Below are positions 1-11,438 of a stretch of DNA of 64,000 bases, one piece after another (positions within the stretch are counted from its first letter, which is position 1; each line of letters begins with the position of its first letter). Position numbers and translations under genes: made by a program. The stretch is from Meghimatium bilineatum (lineage: Eukaryota > Mollusca > Gastropoda > Stylommatophora > Philomycidae). The stretch lies in the NCBI GenBank assembly GCA_034231615.1, contig CM067302.1, forward strand, positions 7,317,501 through 7,381,500, read 5' to 3'. Under the pieces are notes generated by a model. That model was not told the origin of the DNA. It saw only the letters and a program-made list of their open reading frames with translations, and searched no databases.

Positions 1-419
1 TGTGTATAATTCGCCAGTGTTCTGAGTTATTAAGCTGCAAAACAACGAAGTCATTTGTAACAGGCCAGAATACACTCAATTCAAGTGTAGTAAGCTGCAG
101 TACACCGAATTTGTGAGTAATATGCCACAAACCACTGAGTTCTAACGTAGTACGCTAGAAAACACCAAATTCGTGTGTCCAGACTGCAATTTCTGGTGTA
201 GTAAGCTGCAGTACACCCAATTTGTGAGTAATATGCCACAAAACACTGAGTTTTGACGTACTAAACAGCAAGAGACCTAATTTGTGTCTAATACGACAGT
301 ATTCTGACGTATTATGCTGCATTACAACGAAATGATGTATAATAGGCCAGAATAGACTCAATTGAATTGTAGTAAGCTTCAGAACAATGAATTTGTGAGT
401 AATATGCCATACACCGAGT

Positions 420-433
420 TCTAACGTAGTACG
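420..433 (+). repeat. Recurrent 3-bp deletion class GCCATACACC (279-bp monomers)
   Basis: GCCAGAATACACC becomes GCCATACACC just before the next monomer start, giving a 279-bp spacing. Monomers directly downstream of such a deletion start at 434, 3042, 5368, 7412, 9174, 12910, 14672, 19814, 22860, 23985, 27595, 29002, 36401, 39289, 44717, about 47258, 53309, 54152, about 56400, 57598, 58441, 61889 and 63014. One more lies in each inverted tract. It usually travels with GAATTGTAGTAAGC upstream, so the haplotype is inherited as a block. Confidence 0.85.
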
Positions 434-1491
434 CTAGAATACACTAAATTCGTGTGTCCAGACTGCAATTTCTGGTGTAGTAAGCTGCAGTACACCCAAT
501 TTGTGAGTAATATGCCATAGAACACTGAGTTTTGACGTACTAAACAGCAAGAGACCTAATTTGTGTCTAATACGACAGTATTCTGACGTATTATGCTGCA
601 TTACAACGAAATGATGTATAATAGGCCAGAATAGACTCAATTGAAGTGTAGTAAGCTTCAGAACAATGAATTTGTGAGTAATATGCCAGAATACACCGAG
701 TTCTAACGTAGTACGCTAGAATACACTAAATTCGTGTGTCCACACTGCAATTTCTGGTGTAGTAAGCTGCAGTACACCCAATTTGTGATTAATATGCCAT
801 AGAACACTAAGTTTTGACGTACTAAACAGCAAGAGACCTAATTTGTGTATAATTCGCCAGTGTTCTGAGTTATTAAGCTGCAAAACAACGAAGTCATGTG
901 TAACAGGCCAGAATACACTCAATTCAAGTGTAGTAAGCTGCAGTACACCGAATTTGTGAGTAATATGCCACAAAACACTGAGTTCTAACGTAGTACGCTA
1001 GAAAACACCAAATTCGTGTGTCCAGACTGCAATTTCTGGTGTAGTAAGCTGCAGTACACCCAATTTGTGAGTAATATGCCACAAAACACTGAGTTTTGAC
1101 GTACTAAACAGCAAGAGACCTAATTTGTGTCTAATACGACAGTATTCTGACGTATTATGCTGCATTACAACGAAATGATGTATAATAGGCCAGAATAGAC
1201 AAAATTGAAGTGTAGTAAGCTTCAGAACAATGAATTTGTGAGTAATATGCCAGAATACACCGAGTTCTAACGTAGTACGCTAGAATACACTAAATTCGTG
1301 TGTCCAGACTGCAATTTCTGGTGTAGTAAGCTGCAGTACACCCAATTTGTGAGTAATATGCTATAGAACACTGAGTTTTGACGTACTAAACAGCAAGAGA
1401 CCTAATTTGTGTCTAATACGACAGTATTCTGACGTATTATGCTGCATTACAACGAAATGATGTATAATAGGCCAGAATAGACTCAATTGAA
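434..1491 (+). repeat. HOR copy 1 of a 1483-bp-offset pair
   Basis: Nearly four monomers (A-B-A-A) that recur at 1917-2974. I saw one substitution between the copies (1291 T versus 2774 C). Similarity ends at 1492/2975 (G versus T), just before the second copy runs into a 3-bp-deleted monomer. The offset of 1483 equals five 282-bp units plus the 73-bp duplication at 1595, so the spacing is fully explained by the known length variants. Confidence 0.85.
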
Positions 1492-1594
1492 GTGTAGTAA
1501 GCTTCAGAACAATGAATTTGTGAGTAATATGCCAGAATACACCGAGTTCTAACGTAGTACGCTAGAAAACACCAAATTCGTGTGTCCAGACTGC

Positions 1595-1667
1595 GAGTAA
1601 TATGCCAGAATACACCGAGTTCTAACGTAGTACGCTAGAATACACCAAATTCGTGTGTCCAGGCTGC
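1595..1667 (+). repeat. 73-bp tandem duplication within the monomer (14 sites)
   Basis: At CCAGACTGC the sequence jumps back to GAGTAATATGCC, repeating 73 bp before resuming with AATTTCTG. All copies share the same joint, so they descend from one event spread by HOR amplification. Second-copy starts: 1595, 4485, 6247, 8009, 11745, 13507, 18649, 32134, 38126, 41014, 50102, 52708, 56997 and 61288. The spacings agree with the HOR offsets (5498, 8880, 4289, 4291). The resumed sequence always has GGCTGC where the first copy has GACTGC. The upstream monomer at 1595 has GAAAACACC; the other copies have GAATACACT. Confidence 0.93.
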
Positions 1668-1940
1668 AATTTCTGGTGTAGTAAGCTGCAGTACACCCAA
1701 TTTGTGAGTAATATGCCATAGAACACTGAGTTTTGACGTACTAAACAGCAAGAGACCTAATTTGTGTCTAATACGACAGTATTCTGACGTTTTATGCTGC
1801 ATTACAACGAAATGATGTATAATAGGCCAGAATACACTCAATTCAAGTGTAGTAAGCTGCAGTACACCCAATTTGTGAGTAATATGCCAGAATACACCGA
1901 GTTCTAACGTAGTACGCTAGAATACACTAAATTCGTGTGT

Positions 1941-1958
1941 CCAGACTGCAATTTCTGG
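1941..1958. other. Small dyad CCAGA-8-TCTGG in the short subunit (representative)
   Basis: CCAGACTGCAATTTCTGG has perfect 5-base arms and an 8-base centre. It is present in monomers with GTCCAGACTGC and weakened in those with GTCCACACTGC. The joint of the 73-bp duplication falls exactly at the middle of this centre (CTGC | AATT). Confidence 0.6.
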
Positions 1959-2167
1959 TGTAGTAAGCTGCAGTACACCCAATTTGTGAGTAATATGCCA
2001 TAGAACACTGAGTTTTGACGTACTAAACAGCAAGAGACCTAATTTGTGTCTAATACGACAGTATTCTGACGTATTATGCTGCATTACAACGAAATGATGT
2101 ATAATAGGCCAGAATAGACTCAATTGAAGTGTAGTAAGCTTCAGAACAATGAATTTGTGAGTAATAT

Positions 2168-2184
2168 GCCAGAATACACCGAGT
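2168..2184 (-). other. CENP-B-box-like motif (representative copy)
   Basis: On the minus strand subunit 4 reads ACTCGGTGTATTCTGGC. Against the essential positions of the mammalian CENP-B box (NTTCGNNNNANNCGGGN), 7 of 9 fixed bases agree: the first T is C, and the first G of the GGG run is T. It recurs in nearly every monomer. The subunit consensus with R = G would score 8 of 9. CENP-B binding is not shown, and the mismatches fall at positions known to matter, so this is a resemblance only. Confidence 0.35.
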
Positions 2185-2185
2185 T

Positions 2186-2202
2186 CTAACGTAGTACGCT
2201 AG
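2186..2202. other. 17-bp quasi-palindrome CTAACGTAGTACGCTAG (representative)
   Basis: Eight-base arms around a central G with one mismatched pair (CTAACGTA and TACGCTAG). In RNA from the minus strand the mismatch would be a G-U wobble. It occurs once per monomer, spanning the CTAG used here as the monomer start, and lies two bases from the CENP-B-box-like motif. The first copy in the window is 142-158. Short dyads are common in centromeric satellites, but no function follows from that. Confidence 0.6.
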
Positions 2203-2480
2203 AATACACTAAATTCGTGTGTCCACACTGCAATTTCTGGTGTAGTAAGCTGCAGTACACCCAATTTGTGATTAATATGCCATAGAACACTAAGTTTTGA
2301 CGTACTAAACAGCAAGAGACCTAATTTGTGTATAATTCGCCAGTGTTCTGAGTTATTAAGCTGCAAAACAACGAAGTCATGTGTAACAGGCCAGAATACA
2401 CTCAATTCAAGTGTAGTAAGCTGCAGTACACCGAATTTGTGAGTAATATGCCACAAAACACTGAGTTCTAACGTAGTACG
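2199..2480 (+). repeat. Reference type B monomer (diverged middle, two PstI sites)
   Basis: This is the same 282-bp frame as type A, but subunits 5-8 are diverged: TATAATTCGCC, TGTTCTGAGTTATTAAGC and AACAACGAAGTC replace the type A sequence, and subunit 5 carries CTGCAG instead of AAGCTT. PstI sites at 2250 and 2421 are 171 bp apart, with the next (2532) 111 bp on. Other forward type B units start at 716, 3888, 4807, 6851, 8613, 9738, 10302, 12349, 14111, 14672, 15800, 16646, 19253, 22299, 23424, 27034, 28159, 29284, 30130, 31255, 32738, 34712, 35840, 37247, 38728, 40135, 41618, 44156, 45563, 46691, 48098, 49226, 50706, 51268, 52748, 55278, 57037, 59569 and 61328. One more lies in each inverted tract, and a partial one opens the window. 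B units are spaced irregularly, about one per five to six monomers, and serve as HOR landmarks. Confidence 0.92.
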
Positions 2481-5400
2481 CTAGAAAACACCAAATTCGT
2501 GTGTCCAGACTGCAATTTCTGGTGTAGTAAGCTGCAGTACACCCAATTTGTGAGTAATATGCCACAAAACACTGAGTTTTGACGTACTAAACAGCAAGAG
2601 ACCTAATTTGTGTCTAATACGACAGTATTCTGACGTATTATGCTGCATTACAACGAAATGATGTATAATAGGCCAGAATAGACAAAATTGAAGTGTAGTA
2701 AGCTTCAGAACAATGAATTTGTGAGTAATATGCCAGAATACACCGAGTTCTAACGTAGTACGCTAGAATACACCAAATTCGTGTGTCCAGACTGCAATTT
2801 CTGGTGTAGTAAGCTGCAGTACACCCAATTTGTGAGTAATATGCTATAGAACACTGAGTTTTGACGTACTAAACAGCAAGAGACCTAATTTGTGTCTAAT
2901 ACGACAGTATTCTGACGTATTATGCTGCATTACAACGAAATGATGTATAATAGGCCAGAATAGACTCAATTGAATTGTAGTAAGCTTCAGAACAATGAAT
3001 TTGTGAGTAATATGCCATACACCGAGTTCTAACGTAGTACGCTAGAATACACTAAATTCGTGTGTCCAGACTGCAATTTCTGGTGTAGTAAGCTGCAGTA
3101 CACCCAATTTGTGAGTAATATGCCATAGAACACTGAGTTTTGACGTACTAAACAGCAAGAGACCTAATTTGTGTCTAATACGACAGTATTCTGACGTATT
3201 ATGCTGCATTACAACGAAATGATGTATAATAGGCCAGAATAGACTCAATTGAAGTGTAGTAAGCTTCAGAACAATGAATTTGTGAGTAATATGCCACAAA
3301 ACACTGAGTTCTAACGTAGTACGCTAGAAAACACCAAATTCGTGTGTCCAGGCTGCAATTTCCGGTGTAGTAAGCTGCAGTACACCCAATTTGTGAGTAA
3401 TATGCCATAGAACACTGAGTTTTGACGTACTAAACAGCAAGAGACCTAATTTGTGTCTAATACGACAGTATTCTGACGTTTTATGCTGCATTACAACGAA
3501 ATGATGTATAATAGGCCAGAATACACTCAATTCAAGTGTAGTAAGCTGCAGTACACCCAATTTGTGAGTAATATGCCAGAATACACCGAGTTCTAACGTA
3601 GTACGCTAGAATACAATAAATTCGTGTGTCCAGACTGCAATTTCTGGTGTAGTAAGCTGCAGTACACCCAATTTGTGAGTAATATGCCATAGAACACTGA
3701 GTTTTGACGTACTAAACAGCAAGAGACCTAATTTGTGTCTAATACGACAGTATTCTGACGTATTATGCTGCATTACAACGAAATGATGTATAATAGGCCA
3801 GAATAGACTCAATTGAAGTGTAGTAAGCTTCAGAACAATGAATTTGTGAGTAATATGCCAGAATACACCGAGTTCTAACGTAGTACGCTAGAATACACTA
3901 AATTCGTGTGTCCACACTGCAATTTCTGGTGTAGTAAGCTGCAGTACACCCAATTTGTGATTAATATGCCATAGAACACTAAGTTTTGACGTACTAAACA
4001 GCAAGAGACCTAATTTGTGTATAATTCGCCAGTGTTCTGAGTTATTAAGCTGCAAAACAACGAAGTCATGTGTAACAGGCCAGAATACACTCAATTCAAG
4101 TGTAGTAAGCTGCAGTACACCGAATTTGTGAGTAATATGCCACAAAACACTGAGTTCTAACGTAGTACGCTAGAAAACACCAAATTCGTGTGTCCAGACT
4201 GCAATTTCTGGTGTAGTAAGCTGCAGTACACCCAATTTGTGAGTAATATGCCACAAAACACTGAGTTTTGACGTACTAAACAGCAAGAGACCTAATTTGT
4301 GTCTAATACGACAGTATTCTGACGTATTATGCTGCATTACAACGAAATGATGTATAATAGGCCAGAATAGACTCAATTGAAGTGTAGTAAGCTTCAGAAC
4401 AATGAATTTGTGAGTAATATGCCAGAATACACCGAGTTCTAACGTAGTACGCTAGAATACACTAAATTCGTGTGTCCAGACTGCGAGTAATATGCCAGAA
4501 TACACCGAGTTCTAACGTAGTACGCTAGAATACACCAAATTCGTGTGTCCAGGCTGCAATTTCTGGTGTAGTAAGCTGCAGTACACCCAATTTGTGAGTA
4601 ATATGCCATAGAACACTGAGTTTTGACGTACTAAACAGCAAGAGACCTAATTTGTGTCTAATACGACAGTATTCTGACGTATTATGCTGCATTACAACGA
4701 AATGATGTATAATAGGCCAGAATAGACTCAATTCAAGTGTAGTAAGCTTCAGAACAATGAATTTGTGAGTAATATGCCAGAATACACCGAGTTCTAACGT
4801 AGTACGCTAGAATACACTAAATTCGTGTGTCCACACTGCAATTTCTGGTGTAGTAAGCTGCAGTACACCCAATTTGTGATTAATATGCCATAGAACACTA
4901 AGTTTTGACGTACTAAACAGCAAGAGACCTAATTTGTGTATAATTCGCCAGTGTTCTGAGTTATTAAGCTGCAAAACAACGAAGTCATGTGTAACAGGCC
5001 AGAATACACTCAATTCAAGTGTAGTAAGCTGCAGTACACCGAATTTGTGAGTAATATGCCACAAAACACTGAGTTCTAACGTAGTACGCTAGAAAACACC
5101 AAATTCGTGTGTCCAGACTGCAATTTCTGGTGTAGTAAGCTGCAGTACACCCAATTTGTGAGTAATATGCCACAAAACACTGAGTTTTGACGTACTAAAC
5201 AGCAAGAGACCTAATTTGTGTCTAATACGACAGTATTCTGACGTATTATGCTGCATTACAACGAAATGATGTATAATAGGCCAGAATAGACAAAATTGAA
5301 TTGTAGTAAGCTTCAGAACAATGAATTTGTGAGTAATATGCCATACACCGAGTTCTAACGTAGTACGCTAGAATACACTAAATTCGTGTGTCCAGACTGC

Positions 5401-5723
5401 AATTTCTGGTGTAGTAAGCTGCAGTACACCCAATTTGTGAGTAATATGCCATAGAACACTGAGTTTTGACGTACTAAACAGCAAGAGACCTAATTTGTGT
5501 CTAATACGACAGTATTCTGACGTATTATGCTGCATTACAACGAAATGATGTATAATAGGCCAGAATAGACTCAATTGAAGTGTAGTAAGCTTCAGAACAA
5601 TGAATTTGTGAGTAATATGCCAGAATACACCGAGTTCTAACGTAGTACGCTAGAATACACTAAATTCGTGTGTCCACACTGCAATTTCTGGTGTAGTAAG
5701 CTGCAGTACACCCAATTTGTGAT

Positions 5724-8700
5724 TAATATGCCATAGAACACTGAGTTTTGACGTACTAAACAGCAAGAGACCTAATTTGTGTCTAATACGACAGTATTCT
5801 GACGTATTATGCTGCATTACAACGAAATGATGTATAATAGGCTAGAATAGACTCAATTGAAGTGTAGTAAGCTTCAGAACAATGAATTTGTGAGTAATAT
5901 GCCAGAATACACCGAGTTCTAACGTAGTACGCTAGAATACAATAAATTCGTGTGTCCAGACTGCAATTTCTGGTGTAGTAAGCTGCAGTACACCCAATTT
6001 GTGAGTAATATGCCATAGAACACTGAGTTTTGACGTACTAAACAGCAAGAGACCTAATTTGTGTCTAATACGACAGTATTCTGACGTATTATGCTGCATT
6101 ACAACGAAATGATGTATAATAGGCCAGAATAGACTCAATTGAAGTGTAGTAAGCTTCAGAACAATGAATTTGTGAGTAATATGCCAGAATACACCGAGTT
6201 CTAACGTAGTACGCTAGAATACACTAAATTCGTGTGTCCAGACTGCGAGTAATATGCCAGAATACACCGAGTTCTAACGTAGTACGCTAGAATACACCAA
6301 ATTCGTGTGTCCAGGCTGCAATTTCTGGTGTAGTAAGCTGCAGTACACCCAATTTGTGAGTAATATGCCATAGAACACTGAGTTTTGACGTACTAAACAG
6401 CAAGAGACCTAATTTGTGTCTAATACGACAGTATTCTGACGTTTTATGCTGCATTACAACGAAATGATGTATAATAGGCCAGAATACACTCAATTCAAGT
6501 GTAGTAAGCTGCAGTACACCCAATTTGTGAGTAATATGCTAGAATACACCGAGTTCTAACGTAGTACGCTAGAATACAATAAATTCGTGTGTCCAGACTG
6601 CAATTTCTGGTGTAGTAAGCTGCAGTACACCCAATTTGTGAGTAATGTGCCATAGAACACTGAGTTTTGACGTACTAAACAGCAAGATACCTAATTTGTG
6701 TCTAATACGACAGTATTCTGACGTATTATGCTGCATTACAACGAAATGATGTATAATAGGCCAGAATAGACTCAATTGAAGTGTAGTAAGCTTCAGAACA
6801 ATGAATTTGTGAGTAATATGCCAGAATACACCGAGTTCTAACGTAGTACGCTAGAATACACTAAATTCGTGTGTCCACACTGCAATTTCTGGTTTAGTAA
6901 GCTGCAGTACACCCAATTTGTGATTAATATGCCATAGAACACTAAGTTTTGACGTACTAAACAGCAAGAGACCTAATTTGTGTATAATTCGCCAGTGTTC
7001 TGAGTTATTAAGCTGCAAAACAACGAAGTCATTTGTAACAGGCCAGAATACACTCAATTCAAGTGTAGTAAGCTGCAGTACACCGAATTTGTGAGTAATA
7101 TGCCACAAACCACTGAGTTCTAACGTAGTACGCTAGAAAACACCAAATTCGTGTGTCCAGACTGCAATTTCTGGTGTAGTAAGCTGCAGTACACCCAATT
7201 TGTGAGTAATATGCCACAAAACACTGAGTTTTGACGTACTAAACAGCAAGAGACCTAATTTGTGTCTAATACGACAGTATTCTGACGTATTATGCTGCAT
7301 TACAACGAAATGATGTATAATAGGCCAGAATAGACTCAATTGAATTGTAGTAAGCTTCAGAACAATGAATTTGTGAGTAATATGCCATACACCGAGTTCT
7401 AACGTAGTACGCTAGAATACACTAAATTCGTGTGTCCAGACTGCAATTTCTGGTGTAGTAAGCTGCAGTACACCCAATTTGTGAGTAATATGCCATAGAA
7501 CACTGAGTTTTGACGTACTAAACAGCAAGAGACCTAATTTGTGTCTAATACGACAGTATTCTGACGTATTATGCTGCATTACAACGAAATGATGTATAAT
7601 AGGCCAGAATAGACTCACATCTAGTGTAGTTATCTTCAGAACAATGAATTTGTGAGTAATATGCCAGAATACACCGAGTTCTAACGTAGTACGCTAGAAT
7701 ACAATAAATTCGTGTGTCCAGACTGCAATTTCTGGTGTAGTAAGCTGCAGTACACCCAATTTGTGAGTAATATGCCATAGAACACTGAGTTTTGACGTAC
7801 TAAACAGCAAGAGACCTAATTTGTGTCTAATACGACAGTATTCTGACGTATTATGCTGCATTACAACGAAATGATGTATAATAGGCCAGAATAGACTCAA
7901 TTGAAGTGTAGTAAGCTTCAGAACAATGAATTTGTGAGTAATATGCCAGAATACACCGAGTTCTAACGTAGTACGCTAGAATACACTAAATTCGTGTGTC
8001 CAGACTGCGAGTAATATGCCAGAATACACCGAGTTCTAACGTAGTACGCTAGAATACACCAAATTCGTGTGTCCAGGCTGCAATTTCTGGTGTAGTAAGC
8101 TGCAGTACACCCAATTTGTGAGTAATATGCCATAGAACACTGAGTTTTGACGTACTAAACAGCAAGAGACCTAATTTGTGTCTAATACGACAGTATTCTG
8201 ACGTTTTATGCTGCATTACAACGAAATGATGTATAATAGGCCAGAATACACTCAATTCAAGTGTAGTAAGCTGCAGTACACCCAATTTGTGAGTAATATG
8301 CCAGAATACACCGAGTTCTAACGTAGTACGCTAGAATACACTAAATTCGTGTGTCCAGACTGCAATTTCTGGTGTAGTAAGCTGCAGTACACCCAATTTG
8401 TGAGTAATGTGCCATAGAACACTGAGTTTTGACGTACTAAACAGCAAGATACCTAATTTGTGTCTAATACGACAGTATTCTGACGTATTATGCTGCATTA
8501 CAACGAAATGATGTATAATAGGCCAGAATAGACTCAATTGAAGTGTAGTAAGCTTCAGAACAATGAATTTGTGAGTAATATGCCAGAATACACCGAGTTC
8601 TAACGTAGTACGCTAGAATACACTAAATTCGTGTGTCCACACTGCAATTTCTGGTGTAGTAAGCTGCAGTACACCCAATTTGTGATTAATATGCCATAGA

Positions 8701-9200
8701 ACACTAAGTTTTGACGTACTAAACAGCAAGAGACCTAATTTGTGTATAATTCGCCAGTGTTCTGAGTTATTAAGCTGCAAAACAACGAAGTCATTTGTAA
8801 CAGGCCAGAATACACTCAATTCAAGTGTAGTAAGCTGCAGTACACCGAATTTGTGAGTAATATGCCACAAACCACTGAGTTCTAACGTAGTACGCTAGAA
8901 AACACCAAATTCGTGTGTCCAGACTGCAATTTCTGGTGTAGTAAGCTGCAGTACACCCAATTTGTGAGTACTATGCCACAAAACACTGAGTTTTGACGTA
9001 CTAAACAGCAAGAGACCTAATTTGTGTCTAATACGACAGTATTCTGACGTATTATGCTGCATTACAACGATAGGATGTATAATAGGCCAGAATAGACTCA
9101 ATTGAATTGTAGTAAGCTTCAGAACAATGAATTTGTGAGTAATATGCCATACACCGAGTTCTAACGTAGTACGCTAGAATACACTAAATTCGTGTGTCCA
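5724..9200 (+). repeat. 3.48-kb HOR segment, copy 1 (offset 5498)
   Basis: About 12 monomers including two 73-bp duplications (6247, 8009) and the CACATCTAG patch (7616). It recurs at 11222-14698. The only difference I found is 6894 T versus 12392 G; the flanks diverge at 5723/11221 and 9201/14699. Inside it a 1762-bp sub-period (6287 to 8049, 6851 to 8613, 7412 to 9174) equals six units plus 73 minus 3. The low divergence suggests a recent long-range duplication or conversion. Confidence 0.88.
7616..7639 (+). repeat. Diverged patch CACATCTAGTGTAGTTATC (15 sites)
   Basis: In these monomers subunit 5/6 reads CACATCTAGTGTAGTTATC where type A has CAATTGAAGTGTAGTAAGC: six or so clustered changes that remove the MfeI core and the HindIII site. 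Sites: 7616, 13114, 35198, 43514, 46049, 48020, 52036, 53795, 54638, 56046, 58084, 58927, 60337, 62657 and 63500. Thirteen of fifteen lie right of 35 kb. Clustering within about 20 bp suggests a conversion tract from a more distant copy or a single complex event, not stepwise mutation. Confidence 0.85.
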
Positions 9201-10282
9201 GACTGCAATTTCTGGTGTAGTAAGCTGCAGTACACCCAATTTGTGAGTAATATGCCATAGAACACTGAGTTTTGACGTACTAAACAGCAAGAGACCTAAT
9301 TTGTGTCTAATACGACAGTATTCTGACGTATTATGCTGCATTACAACGAAATGATGTATAATAGGCCAGAATAGACTCAATTGAAGTGTAGTAAGCTTCA
9401 GAACAATGAATTTGTGAGTAATATGCCAGAATACACCGAGTTCTAACGTAGTACGCTAGAATACACTAAATTCGTGTGTCCACACTGCAATTTCTGGTGT
9501 AGTAAGCTGCAGTACACCCAATTTGTGAGTAATATGCTATAGAACACTGAGTTTTGACGTACTAAACAGCAAGAGACCTAATTTGTGTCTAATACGACAG
9601 TTTTCTGACGTATTATGCTGCATTACAACGAAATGATGTATAATAGGCCAGAATACACTCAATTCAAGTGTAGTACGCTTCAGAACAATGAATTTGTGAG
9701 TAATATGCCAGAATACACCGAGTTCTAACGTAGTACGCTAGAATACACTAAATTCGTGTGTCCACACTGCAATTTCTGGTGTAGTAAGCTGCAGTACACC
9801 CAATTTGTGATTAATATGCCATAGAACATTAAGTTTTGACGTACTAAACAGCAAGAGACCTAATTTGTGTATAATTCGCCAGTGTTCTGAGTTATTAAGC
9901 TGCAAAACAACGAAGTCATTTGTAACAGGCCAGAATACACTCAATTCAAGTGTAGTAAGCTGCAGTACACCGAATTTGTGAGTAATATGCCACAAAACAC
10001 TGAGTTCTAACGTAGTACGCTAGAAAACACCAAATTCGTGTGTCCAGGCTGCAATTTCTGGTGTAGTAAGCTGCAGTACACCCAATTTGTGAGTAATATG
10101 CCATAGAACACTGAGTTTTGACGTACTAAACAGCAAGAGACCTAATTTGTGTCTAATACGACAGTATTCTGACGTTTTATGCTGCATTACAACGAAATGA
10201 TGTATAATAGGCCAGAATACACTCAATTCAAGTGTAGTAAGCTGCAGTACACCCAATTTGTGAGTAATATGCCAGAATACAC

Positions 10283-11438
10283 CGAGTTCTAACGTAGTAC
10301 GCTAGAATACACTAAATTCGTGTGTCCACACTGCAATTTCTGGTGTAGTAAGCTGCAGTACACCCAATTTGTGATTAATATGCCATAGAACACTAAGTTT
10401 TGACGTACTAAACAGCAAGAGACCTAATTTGTGTATAATTCGCCAGTGTTCTGAGTTATTAAGCTGCAAAACAACGAAGTCATGTTTAACAGGCCAGAAT
10501 ACACTCAATTCAAGTGTAGTAAGCTACAGTACACCGAATTTGTGAGTAATATGCCACAAAACACTGAGTTCTAACGTAGTACGCTAGAAAACACCAAATT
10601 CGTGTGTCCAGACTGCAATTTCTGGTGTAGTAAGCTGCAGTACACCCAATTTGTGAGTAATATGCCACAAAACACTGAGTTTTGACGTACTAAACAGCAA
10701 GAGACCTAATTTGTGTCTAATACGACAGTATTCTGACGTATTATGCTGCATTACAACGAAATGATGTATAATAGGCCAGAATAGACAAAATTGAAGTGTA
10801 GTAAGCTTCAGAACAATGAATTTGTGAGTAATATGCCAGAATACACCGAGTTCTAACGTAGTACGCTAGAATACACTAAATTCGTGTGTCCAGACTGCAA
10901 TTTCTGGTGTAGTAAGCTGCAGTACACCCAATTTGTGAGTAATATGCTATAGAACACTGAGTTTTGACGTACTAAACAGCAAGAGACCTAATTTGTGTCT
11001 AATACGACAGTATTCTGACGTTTTATGCTGCATTACAACGGAATGATGTATAATAGGCCAGAATAGACTCAATTCAAGTGTAGTACGCTGCAGTACACCC
11101 AATTTGTGAGTAATATGCCAGAATACACCGAGTTCTATCGTAGTACGCTAGAATACACCAAATTCGTGTGTCCAGACTGCAATTTCTGGTGTAGTAAGCT
11201 TCAGTACACCCAATTTGTGAGTAATATGCCATAGAACACTGAGTTTTGACGTACTAAACAGCAAGAGACCTAATTTGTGTCTAATACGACAGTATTCTGA
11301 CGTATTATGCTGCATTACAACGAAATGATGTATAATAGGCTAGAATAGACTCAATTGAAGTGTAGTAAGCTTCAGAACAATGAATTTGTGAGTAATATGC
11401 CAGAATACACCGAGTTCTAACGTAGTACGCTAGAATAC
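10283..11438 (+). repeat. HOR segment, copy 1 of a 4370-bp-offset pair
   Basis: Roughly four monomers opening with a type B unit marked by GTCATGTTTAAC. They recur at 14653-15808 with two substitutions noticed (10723 C versus 15093 T, a CpG change; 11337 A versus 15707 C). Both copies carry the uncommon CGAGTTCTATCG variant (near 11133 and 15503) and the AACGGAATG monomer, which confirms common origin. They diverge at 11439/15809. Confidence 0.83.

Larger units (their letters stand above)
1917..2198 (+). repeat. Reference type A monomer, 282 bp, with ~30-bp subunit structure
   Basis: One full unit, phased to begin at CTAG of GTACGCTAG. Read on the minus strand it splits into ten degenerate subunits: eight of 29-30 bp and two short ones of about 21-22 bp (within AAATTGCAGTCTGGACAC and AATACTGTCGTATTAGACAC). 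My eye-built consensus for the first 18 bases of a subunit is AATTCRGTGTATTCTGGC. The lengths sum to 282. I counted 106 G+C in 282. There is one PstI site (1968-1973) and one HindIII site (2136-2141), so either enzyme should give a ladder near 282 bp. The longest open frame (minus strand, 68 codons) ends at the CTA that opens the unit and is repeated once per monomer; I regard it as non-coding. Confidence 0.93.
1917..2974 (+). repeat. HOR copy 2 of the 1483-bp-offset pair
   Basis: Partner of 434-1491. Its first monomers also take part in a different relation: a C-A-B series starting near 1600 recurs near 3290 at an offset of 1689 bp (six units minus 3 bp). The left end of the window therefore holds overlapping rather than cleanly tandem HORs, as expected from repeated unequal exchange with different registers. 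Confidence 0.83.

Noticed and set aside
2051..2059. TAATACGAC resembling the start of a phage T7 promoter
   Set aside because: Only nine bases match. The rest (AGTATTCTG) departs from the promoter consensus, and it recurs in every type A monomer as ordinary satellite sequence.
2099..2104. TATAAT (GATGTATAATAGG, TGTATAATTCG) as bacterial -10 or TATA boxes
   Set aside because: It is a chance motif in AT-rich DNA, repeated every monomer, with no matching -35 element and no gene downstream.
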